Of a stretch of DNA of 64,000 bases, positions 48,201-60,733 are shown piece by piece. The notes under the pieces are model-generated. The model worked only from the letters and a program-made list of their open reading frames with translations. It was not told the origin of the DNA and ran no database searches. The position numbers and the translations under genes were made by a program. This DNA is from Triops longicaudatus (lineage: Eukaryota; Arthropoda; Branchiopoda; Notostraca; Triopsidae), in NCBI GenBank assembly GCA_022885665.1, contig JAGQDJ010000023.1:62001-126000 (forward strand). Reading direction: 5' to 3'. Every line of letters begins with the position of its first letter. Positions within the stretch are counted from its first letter, which is position 1.

Positions 48201-49578
48201 ACAAATATAAATACAGGAAGACAATCAAAATTTAAGAAGTAAAACTTATGGTAAGTTGAAATAAACTTGGGAGTGCACTTGCTCACCTGCTTTCGACGCT
48301 TTGGTCACTTTTGGAAGGAAGTCTTTGGATGTGAAATAACCCATATCTTCATTTAAACCCTCAAAGGCAGAATGGCGTTTCGGATTCGGCAATCCAATGC
48401 CAATAAAAGCAGCCTTGTAGCCGAGTTCTCTTAATCCCTAACATAACAAAACTCACCCTTTACATTTCTCTGTGATTCGGCTTACTATTAACGTAATGTC
48501 TCGAACATCAAGGGCACGTCCAGTCTCAAGTTTAACGCCAAGGTCTCTCATGAGTTGTAACTCGAACTCCACAACGCTAAACGGTAAGCGAAATTGGGGT
48601 ATCTCTGAAGAGCTTAGGGGAGAGTTTGGGTAAAGAATTACTGTTCACACATAAGGAACATATAACAGAAACTACCTAAGTCCTCCGAAGTAGTCTGCTC
48701 TTTCGAAAATGGTTATATCCGAATAACCTAGTCTAGCCAGGAAAGTAGCACACGAAATCGAAGCAGGCCCACAGCCCATCAATGCAATTTTTGACGAATA
48801 ACTCATCGGCAATATTTCAGGTAAGTCAGGTGGACGAATCTGACAAATTTTCATCTTTCTGAAAACCTAAGTCACAGAATCAGTCGAGACTGACTTAATA
48901 CATCTAACATCCTGCCCACTTTTCTTTTACCTCAGTCGCAAACTGTTGGAGACCACCAATATTAATAGGTCCTTCCTCGGTGGCAAACAAATTGCAACCT
49001 CCGACGCAAAGGTCGCTTGTAGGACACACCATTCCGCAAGTCAACCCTAACGGGTTATCCGAGAAAATAGCCTTTGCTGCTCCATAATAGTTCTATATAA
49101 GTAACGATTATTTGTGTGGAGTAACAACGGCAAGGTCTAATACCTTTGTCGCAATACTGCTAATAAAACTTTTTACATCCAACTGCGTTGGACACGATTT
49201 TTGGCAAGGTGCATCGGCGCACTTTAAGCACCGTGCTGCTTCCCGTAAAGCTGCGCGTTCGCTTAAAGTCGTATGTTTAATATCATCGAAGTTTTTAAAT
49301 AAACCAGGTCCACAACCCTGAAAACAAGATAGTGACAAAATGCTGTTCAGTTGTCTAGGATGCTACTTTACACTTACTTGACATTTCTGTTCAATGTTTC
49401 GCTTCCAATGTTTCTTTACAACTTTCGTTTCCACTGACGGAACAACACTGGCATATGGCTTGATTTTAGGGTTCAGTGCTAAAATATTCTAAAGAGGAAG
49501 AAAATGGTGAAGCTCGCACTAGGAGTCTTTCTTTTGTACCTCGATGTCCCCGGTGTCTTTACTTAAAAGCTTGGACAT
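45296..49578 (-). CDS. DPYD: Dihydropyrimidine dehydrogenase (NADP+)
   Basis: DPYD catalyses the first step of uracil and thymine catabolism. It is a cytosolic multidomain flavo-iron-sulfur enzyme. The start MSKLLSKDTGDIE at 49578 aligns with the vertebrate N-terminus. Domains in order: N-terminal Fe-S region (FDDIKHTTLSERAALREA, CLKCADAPCQKSCPTQ), FAD domain (SKIALMGCGPASISC, FLARLGYSDITIFERA), NADPH domain (HVLVLGAGDTAFDCATSS, RCGARRVSVIFRKGF), FAD return (ETTVESVNDGKTAAWYMHKY), FMN/pyrimidine TIM barrel (FNPFGLASAPPTTS form, LNLSCPHGMGERGMGL with the catalytic Cys loop, PILATGGIDSADAGLQFLQAG), and the C-terminal ferredoxin-like part (LCINCGKCYMACND, NCTGCTLCLSVCPIIDC) with two 4Fe-4S motifs. 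The last intron (GTAAAATACC to CCATTTAG) joins DCIK to MVPRKTPYIPKRGIP. All cofactor sites appear intact. Most introns are short. Confidence 0.96.
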
Positions 49579-51618
49579 TTTTTGACTTCACGAATTGAGT
49601 TAGCCACGTCCTCGTGTACGATTGTTGGAAAATTAACTGAGAGTTAAGTGTCCAACAGCTTACAGTAAACAGAATAAGGATTCGAAGGAAAAGAAGCTGG
49701 TCAATCTGCCGTTCTTTTCTTTTCTAGGAAAGCTGACACACGTCTCTTTCCAGATTGATTTCGTCATTTTTAGCCATTCGGTCCCAAATTAAAATCGACG
49801 GACAAACGTTCCAAATTCCGTGTTCTGTCAGCTGGAATGATTTAGCTGACTTCAAACAGAACACGTAAATTCGAGATTTCTTCTTTCGTCACGTTTCACA
49901 AGTGCCGTTTGTGTCTTTTTCTGGCAACAACGGAAAGTAGCGTCATTATGCCGTCTTATAGATCGCTGTTGGCACAGAAGTTGTGACACCCTTGTTTTTA
50001 AGACGAAGAGCTGGACAAGTACGGGTTAAGCCGTTGAACATACGTTGAATGCACGCTCGCACAGGTCACCCACATCTCATTGTGTGAGAACCTGAGGATT
50101 CCCATTCATGTTAAAAAAAAACTCAGTGAAAATAAATGTTCTTTCTGTTCCCGTTTTTTTTTCTTAAAATACTTTTGTTGATGCCTGTGGTACTAATGAC
50201 GACGAGTAATAATGTTAAATTTAGCTCAAGTTTATTTCGTTTCGTTCTGGATTTGCTCACTATTTGTACCTAGCTAAAGATGTTCACTTTCCCTAATAAC
50301 GTGTATTTTGTTGTAAATAAGTTTATTTACCAGAACAACAAACCAGGAGCGAAGCCAGTTATCGATTAAAACATACAATATGAAAAAAAACTACTGTGCA
50401 AATGACAGCTTTCAGACCTCTGACATTGACACAACTTGAAGACGTACAGTGTTCTTTTCTTGATGCTGTATGTCAAACAATGACAAGAAAACGTATAGCG
50501 CAGATAATTACTTTCCCCTTCTTTTCATCCATAAAACTCTGAACGAGGTTCGCGCAACCCTATCTTCAGTTCGCAAACGTAAGCGAATTGAAGGAATAAG
50601 TTGGTGAATCGACGGTTGTGGAAATTTAAAAAATAATGTGATTTAAATAATAATGAAAAACTAAGATCTTCAATATTCAACCAGTTTTGTAGTCTCAATA
50701 TTAGTTACTTATAGCCCTTGATTAATCAATGCCCACCATGTACAGGTTCCTTAGGTTCTTTCAGCTCTCGCGGACAAAATGCAAGTCTTCGTGACCTGAT
50801 CACTATACTCGTGGCCGAAAAATTTTTCTATGCACGGGACGGACGAGTTGACAAACATACAAAAGTATATTCCATTCCATCAAACATTATAAATCTTTGC
50901 TAAGTTAATTCCGCTCAAGTTCTAGTAAACTAGATGTTAAAACTAGTTCGATTGTAAACATAAGCAGCAGAAGTGGAAAAATGTTTTAAGTAATTGCAGA
51001 AAACAGCAAGAAGTTAAAACTAGTTTTAAACGTTTGTCGCTAAATATCTTCACCAAAAAGTCACGTAATCTTACACCAGCCAACATTAATTTTTTTTTCT
51101 CTCTCTCTTTTTTAAGTATACATTCGTCCCGATTTGTTTCTGCTGTGAGCGAGTTTTTAAAAGGGAGCTGGCGAATTGTAACTTCAATTCGCCATCTTAC
51201 TGGCGAATCAAGAAAAGGGTTCGACACCCCTGCTCTTTTATCATAGGCGATTGTGTAATTTTTCCCACATGTTTCAGCTGTTGACATCTTACCATAAAAT
51301 CATTACGCAAATCCTTCAAAGCGAGGTAGTTAAAATTCCTGTAAAACTCCGTTATCACACAAAAATATATCCTTGAGGAAAATTTCGATGACCGATTTAT
51401 GTTATTATAACGTACTGCTTCAACTCACGTTGGAAGAAGATACAAAGTAAATAAAAATGTATCAAAGGGGAAAATTATATCCAAAGTAAGAAATTCTTTT
51501 TTATTAGCAAATCAAATTATTTGTTCCTGTCATTTTTTCAAAATAATGACACGTTCACTCTGGATTATAACAACATGGGCAAAACGAAATCGTCAAAGAG
51601 AAACAAAGCAAAAACCAT
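49579..51618. other. Intergenic region between DPYD and vasa
   Basis: About 2 kb. I see no supported gene. A hairpin-rich patch at 51160-51240 repeats GGCGAATT/AATTCGCC and ends GGGTTCGACACCCCTGC, reminiscent of a hAT-type terminus or a tRNA-like remnant. The rest is AT-rich. The DPYD promoter and vasa 3' UTR should lie here. Confidence 0.35.
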
Positions 51619-54600
51619 TTAGTCCCAGGACTCATCAGCTTCCACTGCCGAAACAGGACCTTGACTGCCACCATTTCGTCCCCATCCAGAGCCAGTTTCA
51701 CCGCTCCCATCATTTCCTCCCCAACCTGAGCCACCACCGTCGTCAAAACGGTCTCGACCGCCCCGTCCGCCTCCACGCGGCTAAAAAGTACCAAAGACAA
51801 AATTAACGAAAGTAGCAGAAATTGACATAAATAAAAACGAGGTCTTACCCTACGAACATCACGTGAAAACGATCTGTGCCCTACTCCACCCCCGTATCCA
51901 CCTTTGGAAGCATTTTGAATAAAATCGGGGACATCTTGCTGCGCCTAAAAATTGAGAAACGTGGTAAAACTTGCGACGACTTGCACGCAAACCAACTTAC
52001 TCCTGCTAATATCTGTAGTAGCGGACCAGCAAGTGCGGAATCCTTGTCTGGATCATAAAAGGACATCGCATTTCCAGTGTTGCCTACACGACCTGTTCGC
52101 CCAATTCGGTGAACATACTCATCAATAGTCTGTGGCAGATCATAGTTGATTACATGCTCGACACCTTTGATGTCTACAGAGAACCAAAATTTATTAGATT
52201 CTCTTACTTTAACTAAGGCCACTTATACTTCTTACCCAAACCACGAGCTGCTACTGCTGTTGCGACTAGGATTGTGCGTTTACCAGACTTAAAGTCTCTA
52301 AGCGCTTCTTCACGTTGACTTTGCAATCGATCCCCATGAATCGAAGTGGTAGGAAAACCAGTATCAGATAAATATGCGGCAAGGAAATCGGCTGTCACTT
52401 TAGATTCCACAAAAACCAGTGTACGCTGACAGCCTAGAAAGAAATGACTATTAGAATGCTGAAAAATAACACTAAAACAAAATTAACAATGTGAAGCAAA
52501 CAAAAAATAAAAAATCTGGAAAATAACTAGAAGTTAAGTCGAACAAATTAACTTGCCAACAAATAAAAAGAACAGTTTCAACTCCAAAGAAAACTAAATA
52601 AAAGGAATACAGACTGAAATTATAAAAAAACTGAAAGAATTCAGCACCAACAAGCCACACAAAAAGGATCCTTCAGTTCCAACTTTTACCTATGTCTCTA
52701 AGGCATGAAACCAGTTTATCTTTTTTCCCATATTGTGACACGGATTCGAACGCTTGACGGACATCGGTTGAAGCGCAGCCGATAACACCCACCGCTACGA
52801 ATAAGTAATCTTCCAGGTACTCTGCGGCCATGTGTTGAATTTCATCCGGAAATGTGGCCGAAAACATAAGTGTTTGTCGCATATTCTTGTACGGCATGGT
52901 AGGATGATCAATGAAAGACTTAATATCCGGCATGAAGCCCATATCCAGCATACGGTCGGCTTCATCCAGCACGAGATACTTCAAATTCGCGAAGTTAATT
53001 ATTCCATTATCTACAAAGTCCTTAAGACGCCCAGTGGTAGCCACGAGGATATTGCATCCATTCTGCAAAGAGAAAGCACCGTTAGACCATACGTGATCAA
53101 CACGGACGGCAACAGACTTACGGATATCTTCTCCTGTTGGTAACGCCGCTGAGCTCCACCGTATGCAATGCAGATGCCAAGAACTGAATTGTAGGCAAAC
53201 TTGGTAGCTTCGCTACATATCTGAATTGCCAGTTCTCTTGTCGGGGCCACAATAACTGCCTGAGGCGACTGGGACGGCCCTGACTCTTTGGTTACGCCAT
53301 CAGCCAGCAAGTTGTGGATAATGGGCAGAAGGAACGCAGCCTGTGACAATAGAACACATTAGCACACAAAACATATCTATTCAGGTACGAATCAGGAACA
53401 AAATGCAAAAATCGCAACTTGTTCTGCCATTTTGATGTGGAACAGCAATAAATGCTGTCTCACTGACGTGTGGACAGGTTAATTTCCCTCCAAACGATTC
53501 CCGAATCCCATTTGTCAGATTCCGTACTATTCGCTCGAAGGTTCTGTAGATGTACGATGCAAAAGATGGGTGGCACGGTTTTACTTACTGTTTTGCCCGA
53601 GCCAGTTTGAGCGCACGCCATAAGATCACGTTTAGCCATAATAATTGGAATAGCGGCTTTTTGAATAGGCGTAGGTGTACTGTAATGTGCTCGAGACACG
53701 TTTCTCATAATCAGGTCACGCAAGCCAGCATCTTCAAAACGCGAGATCTGATGAGGAGGGTCTCTCCCGGTTACCTGATTTAAATTAATAATAGAAAAAA
53801 ATATTTCTTATTTTATTTTTTATTTATATTTTTACACGCGAGTACAAGACGTTAGCTATTTTGCAGACATTGAATATACCTTGGCAGTAAGATCTTGGAA
53901 GCGATTAAAATTGATGCCACTGGAGATTCCGGATTCAAAGAGAGCATCTACATTTTGTGAGTAGTCTTCAGGAATGTAAATCTCACGAGGTTTACCATCC
54001 GGACCAGCCTTAGGAGGTTCCGTACAATCTTTCGACACATGCCCTTCTTGTCCGCACCTGAAACAGCCTAAAAGCCACATCCTTTTACTTTCAAAGTCTT
54101 GGCTTAAACAAAGGCCAGGCAAAAACGAAGACGCAACGCTTGAAACAGCTTTTTCTTACCTCGCGGCTTTGAGTCACCAAACTGTCCACTACCGGCACTC
54201 TCCGAACAATCTCGTGCAATGTGTCCCTCGTTACCGCACTGTAACAGGCAAAATACTAGCTTTACAAATCCCAAAGCGCACGAATTAGGGCATCATTACC
54301 TTACGACACGCTCGGTTGTCACTGCGGTTGCCAATCCTAAGATTGGGACAGTCACGACTAAGGTGCCCTTCTTCATTACACTAAGAATAAGAATTACGAG
54401 TTTAAAACGCAGACTGCATAGACACTCCGTTAATACTTTGAAGCACGCAGTACTTCTCGAACCCCCACCGGATGAACAGTCTCTGCTTAGGTGTCCTTCT
54501 TGGTTACACTAACAAAAGCGCGTATTGAACACATCTATTTAAATGGAACCAAGACATTTAACTACCTTGAAACAAGCAGTGCTTCTGCCACCGCCTCCAC

Positions 54601-55085
54601 CTCCTGCTGATGGACAATCGCGACTCATATGTCCTTCTTCGCCACACTAGCAAACACAAAACGGTTACAACTCATTCTCCTAATTTTTCTTTTGTATGCC
54701 AGCTTACTTTAAAGCAGCCCCTGCCACCGCTCCTACCTCCTCCAGATGGACAATCTCGACTCATATGTCCTTCCTCGCCACACTAATATAGACGGAACGG
54801 TTGAAGACTCATTCTCCTAATCATTTTCTAGCTTACTTTAAAGCAGCCCTTGCCACCAGATGTCCTGGGTCCGGAATTCCTGGGTTGGTCAAAGCTGCTT
54901 GTATTGGTACTCCCACCCCATCCATCTGAAGCACCGTTGCTGGCTCGATTATTGTCATTTAAGTTCAGTTTATCAAATCCGTTGACATGGTTGGCGGAGA
55001 ACTTGTTCATAAAACCACGTCCACGTCCGCGAGAAACACCACCCGAGACAGATCCGGGGTTACCCCAGTCCGGTGTGTCCGACAT
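51619..55085 (-). CDS. vasa: Vasa (DDX4) germline DEAD-box RNA helicase with six CCHC zinc knuckles
   Basis: Vasa is the ATP-dependent germline RNA helicase of nuage/P granules. Exon 1 encodes MSDTPDWGNPGS and an RG/Asn-rich region (GVSRGRGRGF). Six CCHC knuckles follow (CGEEGHMSRDC twice, CNQEGHLSRDC, CNEEGHLSRDC, CGNEGHIARDC, CGQEGHVSKDC), the first five on their own exons between 54787 and 54160. The helicase core has PTPIQKAAIPI (Q motif), ACAQTGSGKT (I), PTRELAIQI (Ia), ATTGRLKDF in place of the usual TPGRL (Ib), VLDEADRMLDMGF (II), FSATFPDEIQ (III), VFVESK, ATAVAARGLG, and YVHRIGRTGRVG (VI). The C-terminus has SRDVRRPRGGGRGG and ends DESWD, resembling the Vasa acidic-Trp tail. Vasa rather than PL10 is supported by the knuckles plus the Trp tail. 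Several introns exceed 100 bp. Confidence 0.94.
54160..54787 (-). repeat. Tandem array of five duplicated CCHC-knuckle exons in vasa
   Basis: Five consecutive exons of about 75-84 bp each begin exactly at the first Cys codon of a knuckle (TGT or TGC after an AG acceptor). Four of them end just after the ACFK-type tetrapeptide (GCFK, ACFK, ACRK); the fifth ends at a PRG junction. The first four are phase 0 on both sides. Two of them (54787 and 54652 sides) encode identical CGEEGHMSRDC cores. Separating introns are 50-70 bp with similar bases around the splice sites. This pattern indicates stepwise exon duplication. Confidence 0.85.
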
Positions 55086-57867
55086 TTACTACGCGGTGCA
55101 GACCTGAAAGTAGAAGAAATTTATTATTAATAATTATTAATTAACTTATTAATTACCACTTAACAGACAGAACTCCTAATATCGAGTTTTGTGCATGGAC
55201 AACTAACTTCTGCGACCAATAGTAGCGAAAATTTATCACATCACTAAGGATTAGGGAACGTCTCATTTATCAACGTCCCCAAGTGAAATGTCACTGACGA
55301 GCTAAGCCTCTTATATTTTGTAGCACGGCAAACCTTGCGATCAATTTCGTGGGGGTATTTCGGAAATCTATTTCAATAAGTCAGAAAACTGAGTATCCTT
55401 CTATTACTAGGGGTCCATGACTTAAACTCGCTTCAAGCTGATGAATCTTTTACTGGATGGAAAATACGCACTTTACGACTGTTCATGAATCAAACTGTCC
55501 AATGGGATTGGGAAAAATGCTTGACGTCTGTAATCCCTTCAAGATTACGCTTTTACAGGATACCTCGATACCTTTAAGTAGCACATGCTAACTAGTTTTT
55601 CTTAACCCTTTTCTACCAAGCGTATTACGAAAGAGGGAGCTGCCACCAGGTCAAATTCGCAAACCTATAGGCTGGCCTTTCACTGCAATTAGGATACTTT
55701 TTTCAGGTACTGACCTTACAGCAAAGTTTTAACTGTTAAAATGCATATTAAATCCAACAGACGTTCACGTCACTCCTCAAAATGCAGGACAGGTCGGTAT
55801 TACACGGTGCTTTGTTGTACATTATAAAAGTCTCTAATAAAGTTTAATATTACAACATATGCAACACGGGGTTGCTATTTTCGTATCTTTTTCACTTGAA
55901 TGTATGAGTCAACATGAAACCCCCCACCCCCAGACCAAAATCCTGGGGTATAACGAGAAAGCACCGGCAGATTTTCCCCAACAGAAGGAAAGCCAGAAAA
56001 TGAGGCCCGCAAGAATTCTTGAGCTTTGGGTTCGATTCCAACAAAAAGATGACTCACGAAACGATCAATCTATGCTGACCTTGAAATATTCTTGCCGGCA
56101 AAGTAAAATTCTATCATTTAACCGCACATACTTTAAGCCTCTGAAGTAAAATGTAGTCAAAGCCCCTTATTCGCTGGGGATACGTCCCGAAGAGAATCCA
56201 TGGAAAAGAAAATGGTGAATATGGAATAGCAAATTACTGAAGAGTGTCATTTACATGTGCCCTGCACAACGGAAAACTTCACTATTAAGCTAATGCGTTT
56301 GCTTAAAGTATTAGTTCGTTTTTCATGCTTCACCACCTTTTAAGCATTATAACTCAACTTATTTCAGTAATCGGTTGATAATCAGTAATCGAATATAATT
56401 TATATTCTTAAAATCGAACTGACGTCCATAAATGGAGTAAGTTTTGCAAATAGTACCAAATTCGTAAGTCAATCTCACACGTTATTTTAGTTTGCCCATT
56501 TTAATGCTCGATTCGATCTTAGCCTACACAAGTTGTGACCTAAATGTATGTTTTTAAAAAACAAATACAATCTTTTCAAAACGTCATAATTACTCCCAAT
56601 TAATAGGGTTTTTTATTTAGCTGTTTTGCTCTCTTCATGCTTATCTGATACTAAAAATATACTTCGCGATAAATGTGCTGTAGCAGTAGGTACCGATATT
56701 ATTAATGAATTGTTACCAAGAAGACCACGAATTTGAATATTTTTACCACGCACAGCCCGCGAATGCCGAAACACACGAATAAAGAGCTATGACTTGTACC
56801 GCTTTTCTAGCTTTAGCAACGTGACACGTTTGAGAGTTCTGCTTCGTTCTTTTACTCCGTTCGACGTTCTTTTTATTGAAGGAGGTAATGTAACATGAGA
56901 AAACAAAATTTCAGCGAAACCTCTTGCTTCCCTAACCTGGCTATTCGGACCGTATACTTCACCCACGTTCGCATGTCTCAACACAAGCTGTGTGAAAGGG
57001 TGAAAACGGTGAAATTTTCCCTTTCTAGGGAGTACTCCTATTTACGACCACGACAAACCACAGGTTTACGGAATAAAGCTTGAGCAAGAGAAACCTTGTT
57101 TCTCCCACTCAAGCTTCGCTTCTTGACGTTCTCCATTCCCCTCTTTCAAAACTCCTGCTTCAGCGACGCTTGTCATGAAGAAATTCGTCCACCAGTAACG
57201 CAAAATGAAGCTATATGTAACGAAATTGTTCCTATTCAGCACTCTTCTAAAAATATTATGATGAAAGTTAAAGTAATCAATATCGTGTTCAAGTGGCACT
57301 GAGTCAGTGCGGCTAATGTCAACTGGGAGAAAAACGCTGACGTTTGAAGCCCACAAAACTAATTCAAAATTAAATACAAATAAAGCTTTGGCATGCAAAA
57401 ATTGTTGAAGCACGTAATAATATCAGCAAATAATCTTGAGTTATGTCTAGGACCGATGATAAAAAGTTTGTTCGAGCTACAACCATTGTTGATTCTTTAC
57501 CTTAAGATCCTGCGATCAAGAAGTCCACTACCCGGTAAAAGCACAACAAACACACGAGTATCGCGCGGGCTTCTAACTTCAGTTATAAGAAGGCGCTGAA
57601 GCAGAACCCGGAGAGGAAATAAAGCAGCGTTGCACTGTTTATGATAACAAATATTATGATTTTTTATGACATTTAAGTTTGAATAATATCACATAAATCA
57701 TTGCAGCTGTATTATAGGTTAAGTAGTTGATTTAAATGTTCGATTTTTTACAGAAAAGTGAGTCAGACAACCATGGCGTATTGAGTGGGACGAGAAACCT
57801 GAGATCGTCCAAATAAACAGTACAGGATCAGGTTAACACGATACAGTGGTAAAGAAAGTATAATAGA
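55086..57867. promoter_or_regulatory. Divergent intergenic region between vasa and TEX264
   Basis: About 2.8 kb between head-to-head starts. It should hold the vasa germline promoter and the TEX264 promoter. Short open frames (55859-56149, 57066-57413) show no recognisable domain and I do not call them. I see no convincing repeat. Confidence 0.35.
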
Positions 57868-58953
57868 ATGGATGTAGAACCGAATCTAGTTTTGTGGCTC
57901 ATTGTTCTTCTTCTCGTCTTCTTTGCAACCTTGATTGTCTTCTGCATTCATTCCGGATTATTTGCTCCCATTGACGTGAAAGCGATCAAACCCCCTTTCC
58001 AAGGTCCGTTGCAAGTAGCGTATAAATTTGCCCGAGGTCCCTACAAGAATGCTGGGCAGCTTTTCACGGAAGTTCATTCCCTTATTCCAGAGCTGAAAAC
58101 CTTTGGAGTATACTATGATGATCCACATAAGGTATTTGGCTATTTTTACATAGAAGTGCATTAGTTGCTGTGTAACTCACTGAGTGAGCTGTTTTGTTAT
58201 TGCCGTTTTTATTTTTTTCATATGAAGTATACATGGACATATATGTGACTATTTGTAGGTAAATTCTTCGGATTTGCGTTATTGCGTGGGTGTTATACTT
58301 AGCGACGACGGCTCTGAGCCGAAAGCCGACCATGTGCGGGCACTTAAAGAGCATGATTACAAACAGATCTCTTTCCCAGCTGTTGAGCACTGTGTGCTGA
58401 CGACGTTTCCTTACAAAAGTACTATTTCGATAGTAATAGCTGTAGCGAGGGTTTATCCCAAACTGGCAGATTATATTGAGGTAATTCCTCAAACTTGGTC
58501 GTTAAAAACCTTTTGAGATATTAAATGTTTAAATTTTATTTAGCACCATAAGCTCTGTGCTCATCCTATGATAGAAATCTACGATAATGGCGAAATTATC
58601 TTTATGGCTCCACTCTCTCGTCAAGATGAATTCTACGTTCCTGAAACGCAGGAAGAAGCCTTGAGCGATGAAGTTTTGGAATCCCACGATGAAGCAGCTC
58701 AAAGTAATACCGACTCTCTAATGTTTTTATAGAGAAAATGAAAAAATGCGTTGTTGGATTTTCACTAGACACGGATGCGGAATCCGTAAATGAGCGCTTG
58801 CTAGAAGAAGAATCTGTCACTCCTGCACGTGTGACCGAAGCTCAGCCTGCAGCTTCACAAATCAACGGGCCTGTGGAAGGCGATGAAGACGAAGAAAGTT
58901 CGGTGTCTTCTTTTGAAGAAGTGAACCGAGAAGACTCCCCCGAAATTCACTAA
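57868..58953 (+). CDS. TEX264: TEX264-like ER-phagy receptor
   Basis: TEX264 is a single-pass ER membrane protein that recruits LC3/GABARAP for ER-phagy. Four exons splice in frame: 57868-58131, 58259-58480, 58544-58703 and 58769-58953. The N-terminus is a hydrophobic helix (LVLWLIVLLLVFFATLIVF). The gyrase-inhibitor-like domain follows with VAYKFARGPYKNAGQLFTE, FGVYYDDPHK, RYCVGVILS, FPAVEHCVLTTFPYK and ARVYPKLADYIE, then KLCAHPMIEIYDNGEI and FMAPLSRQDEFYVPE. The C-terminal tail is acidic and disordered and contains SSVSSFEEVNRED, matching the LC3-interacting motif (SSFEEL in vertebrates). I chose the exon 4 acceptor at 58766-58768 because the closer one would leave a 29-bp intron. The protein is slightly shorter than the human one. 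It is convergent with NABP. Confidence 0.94.
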
Positions 58954-59354
58954 ACAAGATGATCTGGCACTAATCTTTAGCCCTACGGAATCTTTAAGGT
59001 TATGGTATGGCTTCTGTAAATGGGGATTATTAGTTTGTAAAAAAACAACTTAAGGCGTGAATAGCTTCTTTTGTCCTTCGTTTACATTTTTACGCACTCG
59101 CCTGAGGCGTCTTGCTATTATCCTGAAAAATAATGTATTTTCATTCCCATGTTTGTGAAGCTTAATTTCATTAAGCTGTGATAGTTCACTTCCGAAAATT
59201 GGTGGTGTACTTTTTTGTATCTCCTGCTATAAAGTTTTTGGCCAAAAGCGAATTCGTTTCGAATAGCATCAACTGTAACACGTAAAAAGTTTAACCGTCA
59301 CTTGAACTTTATTGTCAAAGAATGTACAAAAAAAAAAACATACAATAATTGCAG
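58954..59354. other. Intergenic space between TEX264 and NABP
   Basis: About 400 bp between converging 3' ends. No gene seen; presumably both 3' UTRs. Confidence 0.4.
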
Positions 59355-60144
59355 CTATCTCTTCCGTGGATCGTTCCGTTTTGGACCTCCTCCTGCTGCA
59401 CCTCCGCCCCGTGGAACGCTCCTGAAACCTCCACTAGGTCCATTGTTTGCACTTGCGGCAGGAGGCTGTGACCAGGGACCGCCGTTATTTGCAAAACGGT
59501 TGCCGTTCGGTGGACGAACGTTACTCCCGCCCGGTGCCTGCGCAGGATTCAGTGGCGCGGCCGGTGGGATAGGGTTATTCATGGCAGGACTAACTAATTG
59601 ATTCGGTAATTCGGGATTTGGTTCACTCATATTAGGGAGCTCAGAAAAGACCAGGCAGAACCTAATTGAATCTACTACTTATCAAAGAAGCAACTAGAAA
59701 CCTGACTTACTCGCCGAACTTTTGGATATCACCACCTTTCCCCGAGTACAACGTAAGACAGTTCTTCCACACTGATGCATATCCTTTGGTAATTCTGATT
59801 ATATCACCTGGCTGCAGTTCCAGAAACATTAGTTTATTTGCTTATTATAAGAGTACACTCAGCTGATTACCTGTAGTAACTGTCCGGGCTCGTCCCATAT
59901 TGAGGCATTAACTGAACCGGTTTTGTCAGCCACTTTACACGATCTAACTTCATGACCCTCCTTCGTCACATTTGGTCGGCCTATTGAAGAGATCGTCACG
60001 AGTTTGCGAACTTGATAAAAAAGATTAAATGAAAGTACCTATTTCTAGTACAATGACAATGAGATTCAAGTTCTTCATTCCAGGCTTTAAATCACGTATA
60101 GGTGTGTATTCTATGCGTGCGTCTTGCATGATCGGCGTGGGCAT
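59355..60144 (-). CDS. NABP2: SOSS complex subunit B (NABP/hSSB1-type ssDNA-binding protein)
   Basis: NABP is the OB-fold single-stranded DNA-binding subunit of the SOSS complex, which senses double-strand breaks together with the Integrator-linked INTS3. Four exons are seen. The first, 60144-60040, has MPTPIMQDARI and LKPGMKNLNLIVIVLEIG. The second, near 59980-59880, has VTKEGHEVRSCKVADKTGS and SIWDEPGQLLQ. The third, near 59816-59712, has PGDIIRITKGYASVWKNCL and LYSGKGGDIQKFGE. The last runs to the stop at 59355 and starts just before PNMSEPNPELPNQ. The OB-fold aromatic residues are present. The tail is Gly/Pro-rich and ends DPRKR, like the DPRR tail of family members. NABP1 and NABP2 cannot be told apart here. 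It is head-to-head with TAF3. Confidence 0.93.
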
Positions 60145-60733
60145 CTAACCTTCAAGGGTAAATATGCTGTCGTAAGGTGGACGGCGACCAAACGGAATGG
60201 TCGCTCCGCTTGTAAACCAAGTCACTTGAAATCCGCGCCAAACTGGCAGCAAAACTTCAAAAGACAGATGTTCTTCAATAGATGGCACTTTTTGTCACAA
60301 ACCTTAAAAATGTCTTAAATAATAAAATTATTATTTTAACTGTAGATCTTATTACACACTTGTTCAGGGTTGCGTAAGCAATAATTCTGGTCCTATATAA
60401 TCGATTTATCATATAAATGTCATCGAAGCAGGAAAACCGCGTCCTCCCTTGTCATCCTTTGATCGAGCACTGAAGACTGACATGGTTGCCGCATGCAAAT
60501 TTGTTCTTCCTCTGAACGTTGACAAATAGAATATTTTTCTTCCCTGATATATTCGATATTTTAAGCGTTTTGTAAAAATAACTATTATGTATCAAGTTAC
60601 ACAATAATTGCAATAGTGTGCTGGCCTAGGAGGCGGAGATTAGATGTTGATCAATGGCGTCCGTTTTGTTTTGACATCAATGTGTTAGTTTCACTGTTGT
60701 TCTTATTTCGCGCCTGACCGGGTCATCAGGAAA
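60145..60733. promoter_or_regulatory. Divergent intergenic region between NABP and TAF3
   Basis: About 590 bp between head-to-head starts, so probably a shared promoter region. No ORF or motif I can support. Confidence 0.4.

Noticed and set aside
51160..51245. tRNA-like segment with a GGGTTCGACACCC T-arm-like stem-loop and partly complementary ends
   Set aside because: No proper anticodon arm or box A in the right place. The repeated GGCGAATT/AATTCGCC and a terminal ACACCCCTG look more like a mobile-element end.
58704..58732. 29-bp intron in TEX264
   Set aside because: Too short for splicing; the acceptor at 58766-58768 gives a normal-length intron and a good frame.
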